37,300 bases of DNA from NCBI GenBank assembly GCA_002633005.1, contig NMRA01000433.1, positions 68,809 to 106,108 on the forward strand. The letters are read 5' to 3'. The position numbers and the translations under genes are program-made. Of this stretch, positions 9,101 through 17,900 are shown one piece after another. The stretch is from Phoronis australis. Taxonomy: Eukaryota; Phoronida; Phoronidae. Each line of letters starts with the position of its first letter. The stretch's first letter is position 1. The notes beneath the pieces were generated by a model. That model searched no databases, had not been told where the DNA came from, and saw nothing but the letters and a program-made list of their open reading frames with translations.

Positions 9101-12100
9101 TGGAAACGACCAGAACAAAACAACTTCGCCTTTAAGTTTGTGTGCGTTACACTCACATATGTTTTCAAAAAATCTGGTTCTATCGGCCTCCAAGATACGC
9201 ATCGTAGATACGTGAATGTGATGACAGTGGTTGCACAGTTCAGTGTAGACATTTAGACCAATGTTTAACTCTGTTCTAGTCTAGTAACAGATGTAAATAG
9301 GCATTTAAGCATCTCTCTAATATCTATGCTACATGTATGTAACATTCGTCAAGCCTCAAGCGTTTAATCCCGTTCGAAAGCCTCTTGCAATTTCTGCCAA
9401 ACTGAAGTCGTGATTAACGGTATTTGTAAACAAGTCAACGCAGATGCGACGGAAATTGTCACATACCTTCCAAACCACTGCAGTTGATATTTTCCGTGGC
9501 CGTGAAGTCCCGGAGGGTAACTTTATCTCCCCACGCACGCACAGTCATATTGATAGCTTCCATGAATGAGCTCTCTGGAGTCTTCTCCCAAGATGCATTC
9601 AAGATTTGACCAATTCTGACAAAAATGAAACCATTTCAAACCACTTTCTTCATAACACACCATCCCTAAACGAACCTATTCCTGCTAAAATTTCAAGCCA
9701 AAACCCAATTAGAATTGTTAACTGAAGCGCAAGTTTCAATTACCCCATTCCCTGCCAACACAATAGAGAGCCAGCTGGCTGGCCTGCCTCAGTTAAGATG
9801 GCATCATAAAATTCTCCAACTGAATAGAACTACTTCTGACCTTCCCTTTGACCCTGATTTTCGTGTGGAGGACAATCAGAAACCTCTTATATGGTAGTTA
9901 CATTGGCTGACAACGAATTTTGTAGAAATGACACATCCCAATACTGTAGGTTGGTTTTACTTATATTGAAATTATTCAAAATGAAATAAAATAACATAAA
10001 AGCTACGCAATATATCTAATCAGACAGTTTTTATTTTTTAAAACATACATAAAAATACATATAATAAGGATAAGGAAGCAGCTTTGCCTGAGAAAATAAA
10101 CATGGGCTGTACAATAGTCTATTTTATGAAAAAAATAATGAGAATCTAGTGATCAAGTGAGATCTGTTAACAAATACACAACATACATCTACATAAGTGC
10201 TGCATATCAACACGTATAAATACCACAAATTCTATCTTACAAAATATACACCTGTTTAGGTAGTGAGCTTCCAAAATATGATCTACTAAATACTTATTAT
10301 CGGAGGAAGAAATGGACAAGTACCATTGTGGTAAAAGGAAAACATTAGGCATACCTTTAATCGCATTTGTTTGGGCCAAAATATGAGTACGAACTTTAAA
10401 ATCATCGCATATGTAAAAAACGGCATATTTATCGACGCTTCAATATATCCCAATAAAAAAATCACAATATTGCAATCAGGTGACAGGTGTAGAACAGACT
10501 GTACAGGTACACAAGAGACAATAAACCAAAATTTCGATCAGTATGTCGTTTACATATGTGCTGATTTTAAAGTTCGTACGAATATCTTTAAGCCTGCTAT
10601 TTAGGTTTTGGCAGAAATACTTTTCACCACTTGGATTCATATTCACGGGTGAGAAACAACATGACCTCCGGTCCTCTTAAATCGGACCGCCTCACCCAAA
10701 ACAGGACCTCCGGGGATCAAATGGGACCGCGCACCAGAAAATGGGACTGACGCCCCTAAAAACATGACCGCCCCACCAGAAAACAGGACCGCCGGGGACT
10801 GAACATGATCGCCCGGGATAGAAACCGCATATTGTCCTGCGGTCATGTTCAGTCCCCGGCGTTCCTGTTTTGTGGTGGAGCGGTCATGTTTTTAGGTGCG
10901 TCAGTCCCATTTTCTGGTGCGACGGTCCCATTTGATCCCCGGAGGTCCTGTTTTGGGTGAGTCAATCCGAGTTAGAGGACCGGCGGTCATGTTGTTTCTC
11001 ACCCCAGATATTCCAATACAAGGAGGTGTTATTAAAGGATTACGTACGTGACCAAGCAGCACAAGCAGCTGGCCTGAATTGAATGGGCTATTGTGTTCGC
11101 ATTAGCTAACTCCAACCGTTGGAAGATGGTCGTCCGACGGTCAATTTTCAGCTGGACTGGGTGCGTCATAGACAACAGATTCGCAACTCCGGCATATGCT
11201 TACGTGCTGAGCTGAACTCTCCTGACCTTTCTGGTGCAGTTTCCGGTTAGTGTATTTTGACGAGAAATACTTGCATCTACTTTACTGTCCAAAACAACGA
11301 AAAAAATATTAATTTCTGCATTGAAACGCTTTTCAAAGTCTTTCAATACTAGATGTGTTGGTATTGTGAGTACTTTTGGTAATGCTACTGGTAATTAATT
11401 ACAAAATTCAAACTTCGGTGCCGACTGATTATGCCGTCTGCTTACCCAATATCAGCATAGTTATCGGACAGTTTTTGATTTATGGTTCACATAGGCCTAC
11501 TGAGAAAACTACGAAAGCATGTTTATAAACAGTGGCGGATCTAGGATATCACAAGGGGGGGGCCCAACATTTTGTCCGGCTGTAAGCATTTGCGCAAACT
11601 GAACCAAGATTGTAGATAAGCATTGCACCGTATGGGGGGAGGTCGGGAGGGGGGNNNNNNNNNNNNNNNNNNNNNNNNNNNNNNNNNNNNNNNNNNNNNN
11701 NNNNNNNNNNNNNNNNNNNNNNNNNNNNNNNNNNNNNNNNNNNNNNNNNNNNNNNNNNNNNNNNNNNNNNNNNNNNNNNNNNNNNNNNNNNNNNNNNNNN
11801 NNNNNNNNNNNNNNNNNNNNNNNNNNNNNNNNNNNNNNNNNNNNNNNNNNNNNNNNNNNNNNNNNNNNNNNNNNNNNNNNNNNNNNNNNNNNNNNNNNNN
11901 NNNNNNNNNNNNNNNNNNNNNNNNNNNNNNNNNNNNNNNNNNNNNNNNNNNNNNNNNNNNNNNNNNNNNNNNNNNNNNNNNNNNNNNNNNNNNNNNNNNN
12001 NNNNNNNNNNNNNNNNNNNNNNNNNNNNNNNNNNNNNNNNNNNNNNNNNNNNNNNNNNNNNNNNNNNNNNNNNNNNNNNNNNNNNNNNNNNNNNNNNNNN

Positions 12101-14911
12101 NNNNNNNNNNNNNNNNNNNNNNNNNNNNNNNNNNNNNNNNNNNNNNNNNNNNNNNNNNCTCGAATGGGCTTCATTTTACCAAGTATTTCAAATTGAGGTG
12201 AAGTAAATAAACAAAGTAGGTGATTATCATCACCAGAATTTCATCATTAGTATCTTTTGCCGGGTGCTCAAATTTTCTGAGACTAGGGATTGTCAGGTTT
12301 GTAAGGTAGAAGTGTTTCGCTGGATTTCCAGGTCTGTGGCGTTATTTATACCGGACCAAAATTAAAAAAACAGACCTTTGTTTAAATCAGGAGCTGCATG
12401 ATACACATTTATTAGACGTGCGCAGGCATTGCACTGATCACTTGGAACCATTTTTATGGTTTATTAATATATAGTTAAACCAAGCTGACGAGCTTGAAAC
12501 CTGATTCACGGCAATTTTGGCAGTGGTATTTTCTGAAAAATGCTCGTTAGTTGACAACAAAGTTTGATAGCAATGCACTGCAGTTTTGTAGAAACTCTGT
12601 TCATAGGTTACGGATGCGTCACATGCCGTAACTTTGGTGAATTCTAGCTTACTGTACAATTTCACTTGTTTCGGAGACCGGGTTTCAACCGCTTTTGGGC
12701 TATAATAAGCGTCCCCTTCCTGAAGCGGATTTTTCTAAGCGCCGTGGCCGCTTATTAGGGCGCATACGGTAATAATTCAGAATGACAATACTTAGTATCC
12801 TTTATGCGCGGGCCCCTTTTGTTACATTAGGAGTGGGATTGGCTCATTATGTACCCTAAAAGTGGCATAGGACTTTACAAAACTGGTTGAAGAATTTTGT
12901 TTTCGTCATAAACGTTCGTTTCAAATGCTTAAGTTTAGAAATAGTAGGACTTAAGACGGGAATTTAAAAAACCATATGTCTGCTTACAAAAAATTTAACA
13001 TTGAAGAATAAAAACAGCCTTTACACCCCTCTGGTGTTCCTGTTCCATGTTTTCAAAGAAGTTGGGTGCATTTTCATAGACTGCAGTTGAGAGATTTTGT
13101 GCGGCATATATTCGACATGAAATGAGTGTGTAACCCGCTGTTGAATTGCGAGATAGATTTTGACTGATCCGGGTGGTTATATATGAAGTATTTATGTAAT
13201 CGTTGTTTATGTTAAAGGTTTTACCAGCGTTCTATTTATTTGTACACGAATGTGAATTTGTTGAAATCGCTGATCCAAATCCTGGCCAAATGTGCGCATT
13301 CTGCTGAGAGCAACCGTCTGATCAGGACCAGCAAAGAGTAATTTGGTTAATTCGCTCAATAGGTTATGGCTGAACTTCCTTGTAAGGACAAGAGTTTACG
13401 AGTCACTACCTTTGGAAGAAATTTAGTGGATAATTTTCGTCAAAAATTTTACCAGATAGTTTTCATTAAAACGGAGAAAACAAAAATGGATTTGTGAAGA
13501 CAGGATTAAATAGTAGAGTCTCTTAAAAACATTCATCTTCGAAGTGCCTTGAACAAATGTATAAAGTCTTATTGCTGAAACAACTACCATTCACGTTGAC
13601 ACACGAAGAAAGGTTTTCTTCCCACAGCCGATTATGGGGTCTTCGGATGGTATGGAAGCTAATTCCTTTGCATTTTGCGTGTGTGACCGAACAACCGGCC
13701 ACACAGTAGCCGACCATGATAAGCAGACGACGTACCTGCCGGAAATTGCACCAGAAAATTTAGCCAGGTGTCGCCAGTGAATAATGACGTAAGTGCTTGT
13801 GCGTAAGCTCACAGATTTCGTCCATTGAAAGTATACGGAGTTGGCGGTCCATGTACTATAGTCTATGGTCATGTGAATCCTTATGATGCGTTCTATAAGC
13901 ACCCTTCTTTACAGGGGCAAGAGATTTTTTTTGAGAAAGGAATACTGAACATATTTTTAGACACACTTTTCATCGAAGGTAAGAATAGAAGTTTCTCTTG
14001 TGTTCCGATTTGCATTTCCAAGAAATCTTAGTACGATGAACTGCTTGTTCCCTGTGGTTTGGTGAGAGTACAGACTGGAGTACAGTATGATAGCGTGTCT
14101 TATTATCCATTAGCAGTCGTCACGGACTGGGTTATGACAAACAGAAAAACAAACGACTACTGTGGAGAATTAGGTCCACTATAGAGAGGCTGAATTATAC
14201 GGACACCATTAAACAGTTTCAAAAAAGTGTCAGGTTTGGAATAAAAGACGAGAAGGCGAAACGTTTGCGAATGAGTAATCATGTCTGAGCAGGGGCAGTG
14301 ACAGCGAAGGAGAATTAGTTGATATAGCCAACCTCGATGCAGTGGCGACATACCTATGGCCAGAGGATTTCAAATGATCGAATAGGCGCCAATACGAAAT
14401 GAGGACATTGGCACACAAATTGCATTGGCATGTAAATGTATGTACTAGTTATAAGAAAATGTCGTCTTCACCCACATCTCAATGCATTTAACTGACAAAA
14501 CCAATGCTAATCGCTTTTGCACATACACTGTCAATCGATCAACTCTTACCACTGATGACATCACGTTGCGGGAAACCAAAAATCGTTATTTTTCTTTACA
14601 ATTTGGAATTCCCAATTATTTCTCAAAGTATTGCAATTGCTTTTTAAGCCCGATTTTATGTTACACTATTGTTATACACGTTCTAAAACCTCACAAAGTG
14701 TAAAAATCCATTGTAGGGACGCTTTAAGGATATGCCAAACCTAGTAATTCACAAAATGTGGCCGGTTTTAAATTATTTCACATTTCCAGCAAAATACCTT
14801 ATCCTCCTATATACTGCGTAGCGAGAAAATTAGATTTCGCAGAACCACCTTGGTTTGTGGTGAACAAGGATGCATCGATGCAGGGAGCGGTGCTTTAGTA
14901 CCAGAGCATAT

Positions 14912-14952
<41 letters not shown>

Positions 14953-17900
14953 CATCTATTCAACTTGGAACATGATTAAGTTTCTGACCAAGAGTAGCGA
15001 CGAAGTTGTGACGAATTGCTTCAGATACCTGTACTGGATGACCTCAGTTTCAAATTTCGTGACAAGTCATGATTCCAGATTAAGACCATTTGCTTCTTTT
15101 ATACATACTGGTACTCTTTAGTGTTAAAACAATAAATGTAATCCACAAGAATAACACTTCATGGATTTGTTGATATTTTCATTTAAACATTTTACAGTGA
15201 GTATCTGTATTAATTGTTTGGTAAAGTTAATTTTGAACCAAATGTAAATGAAATGCTCACTCGAATAGGCACTTGGTGAATCTACACAGTGGCACACACT
15301 ATAACAAACTCTTACCGGTATTTAAACGTGTAAACAGGAACATCTTCGTCAAAGTCCACTACTTCGATCACATCCCCGAGTCGGTATCGGTACAAACCAA
15401 AGGCAGTAGTTATAACCATCTCATAACTCTTGCCGACCTCAACCTAAACATGTAAAATGTTGGCGAATGATGAACTGAGTGATCATTCAGCTCCATTACG
15501 ACAGAAACTTTGTCTACCGTAAGACAAAGACTCAATTATCCGAAAATGTGCCTTAGCACATTCTGTGCAAATTGGATTAAGAGGTGACTAGCTGTGTCAT
15601 AGGCACACGAATAAATACGCTTAAGTACAATTTTATGACGTAACATCCGTAGTACGTTCCCCTCATAATTAGTCTGAATCAGTGATCGAGATCGCATATC
15701 GAAACGGTAAAGCAGTTGACCAAGAGGCAAATAAACTTATACGTGATGTTTTGAGCACAAAAATTCATTCAGTGGCTAATCGGTAAGTTTCAAATACAAA
15801 AAAATTCTTTCCTGTATAACCTTCATTAGATACGAAAATATTTGCAACTTGTCAGTCGAAGAAGCGTCACCAGCCAATGGGACGGAAGAAGTGTGGTCAG
15901 GTAAGCTGACCTTAACAAAAGCCTCCTTGAGTGTAGCTGACTTTTTCCTAAGATATTTTTCAATATAAGACAAAAGATAGCGTAAGTGGATTTCGAGGCA
16001 TAATGGCAGAAGGGTATCGTTGGGCAGTGTCCAACATAATAAAACATATTCTGATCGTTTAACTGGGGGTGTTTTTGGAGAAATAGTCCCCGGATGAAAT
16101 ATCAAGCTATTTACTGTCTTTTTACACAGTTCCATCTGTTAACAGTTTTACTCCACCTGTCTTGTAGAGAAAAATGTATTATGAGAATGTCTGCACACTC
16201 CACCTCTGAATGATCGGTAAGTTTTGAAACAGAATATATTTTTTCGAATCATGGAAGTAGTGATATAAATGAAAAAATTCGAGTGCGGAAACCAAAACAA
16301 TTTATCAGCATCAGCGAATCACAGTTATTGCAACTGGACACCTACCAAAGGCCGCAGGGTACTTAAGATCGAAACACGTACTGCGGGATGGGAGCTCTTG
16401 CCATTTTTCCGGGAACTCCTATCACGCCCAAAAAATCTTACACTGCAGCACACTCCTTAGAGTGGAACACGAACTCTATTTTCCGTTTCGAACCCATCTA
16501 GAGTTACTTGCTGTAATTTTTACATAGTATTTTGTGGAGAATGGTATAGACTTCCCTCCCGTGACGATGATTCTGGGTCCTGAAATGTGATCTGTGGTCC
16601 GCGGTACATGTACAATGTATGTCGGTCGTCGTTCTTTTATACTCACCAAGCCCATACTTGTGTTCATTTATCAGAGTCTTGATATCAACAGTTGAAATGC
16701 GGCCCATGTGTGAATTCTGTTCAATGATTCGGAAAAATTTCATTTCGAAACGACTGGATTTAGTCACCTGGATTATAGCAAAGGTATAGAACACGACATC
16801 CCTAGTAGCCTGGTACTTGTAACAAAAATTCCAACACTATTATACGACAAAGATGACCCAAAATCTAAAGTACTTTGTTATTCTCACATGTAAAATACAA
16901 TGAGAAGAGACGAACACACTCCCGGTAACAAACTAAATCACCGATATGTATGCTGAAAACAAAATGAAAATGGCGAGGGTTTCACAATATTTCTTTTAAC
17001 AAGTGCAGAGGGATGCAATGTTCAACGACCTAAATATACAAAAAGTGTATTTGGGTAATTTTGAAGCAACACCAGTATGTAATCGCGGCTACCAAAATAG
17101 TTATTAAATTTATCAAGTAATTTGGTTACTTGCAGATCTCAACGTACTAATTTGTACCTGTTGTGGCAACACTGTAGAGGGCTGGTCTTCCCCAACGTCG
17201 TCCTCGGGAATAAACTCAAAAAACTTGTCTGTCGACCCCAGGGCATACCGTATGATATTGTCTTCCGGCCAGCAATTGTAACCAATAAACGATCCCTCTG
17301 TGGACGCATGTAAAGCACTGAAGACTGGGACACCGCCAAAATAGAAGGATAGAATATCGGAATAGTACCTAAAGGAGCCCGACAGCGTACACGAAATAAA
17401 CTTTGCACTGGGCCAAACACGGCCTACAATTGCCTGCATTCCTTTGCTGAACTCGACTCTGAGCTGCTCGGCTCGCACTGGATTTGGCTTCAAGAGAGAT
17501 TCAAGGTGCATGCGTTCACGTGGGTGAATTTTAATGTCTTCGCTGATTGATCCTTTCGCAATATCTTTGCAAATGCTTTGCCATTCTTCCTCGAGGGTTG
17601 TGTAAAAAACGTAAGCGCTAGATGCTAGACTATGGACAATCGTAGAAACGGGCTCCTGTAAACAGAATATGGCGGAGACATAATAGAACTCACGTTCCGT
17701 ATAGTTGGTGAGTCTTTTGGGAGAGAAGACAGTTTTTGGAGGGGTAGCGCAGATTGAAGGTTGATTACCCAAGACCACGGCAACAATAGTACCCGTATCG
17801 ACTCCACATTTAGATTTCATTAAGTTAGGAACTGGTACAAGTGTAGCATATCCTTCCAAAGGAAAACTCATCGGTGAATAATCCTTAAATAACTTATCTG

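Larger units (their letters stand above)
6628..9466 (-). other. GH3 intron 3 (inflated by the duplication)
   Basis: Phase 1. It includes the CAT/ATC-type microsatellites and both copies of the 1.4 kb repeat. If the duplication is an assembly artefact, the true intron is about 1.4 kb. A 114-base splice-bordered open segment occurs in both copies (7771-7884 and 9157-9270); see findings. Confidence 0.75.
9616..15315 (-). other. GH3 intron 2 (about 5.7 kb, contains repeats and a gap)
   Basis: Phase 2, joining CG from exon 2 to A from exon 3 to make one Arg codon (KY-R-IGQ). The intron contains two foldback elements, a hAT-like end, the 504-base gap, a THAP-domain frame and a TA microsatellite. 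Its true length is uncertain because of the gap. Confidence 0.8.

Noticed and set aside
7970-9538. Two 60-codon minus frames (7970-8152, 9356-9538) that look like a conserved small protein
   Set aside because: They are a different frame of GH3 exon 3 and run into its intron; conservation comes from the duplication.
11509-12201. Long open frames on both strands
   Set aside because: They consist mostly of the N gap.
12438-12665. 75-codon minus frame as the GH3 C-terminus
   Set aside because: No family motifs; the true C-terminal exons were found at 6536-6627 and 5923-6147.
15776-16135. 119-codon minus frame as a further GH3 exon
   Set aside because: It lies between exons 1 and 2, which join perfectly in phase 0 without it, and its sequence does not fit the family.
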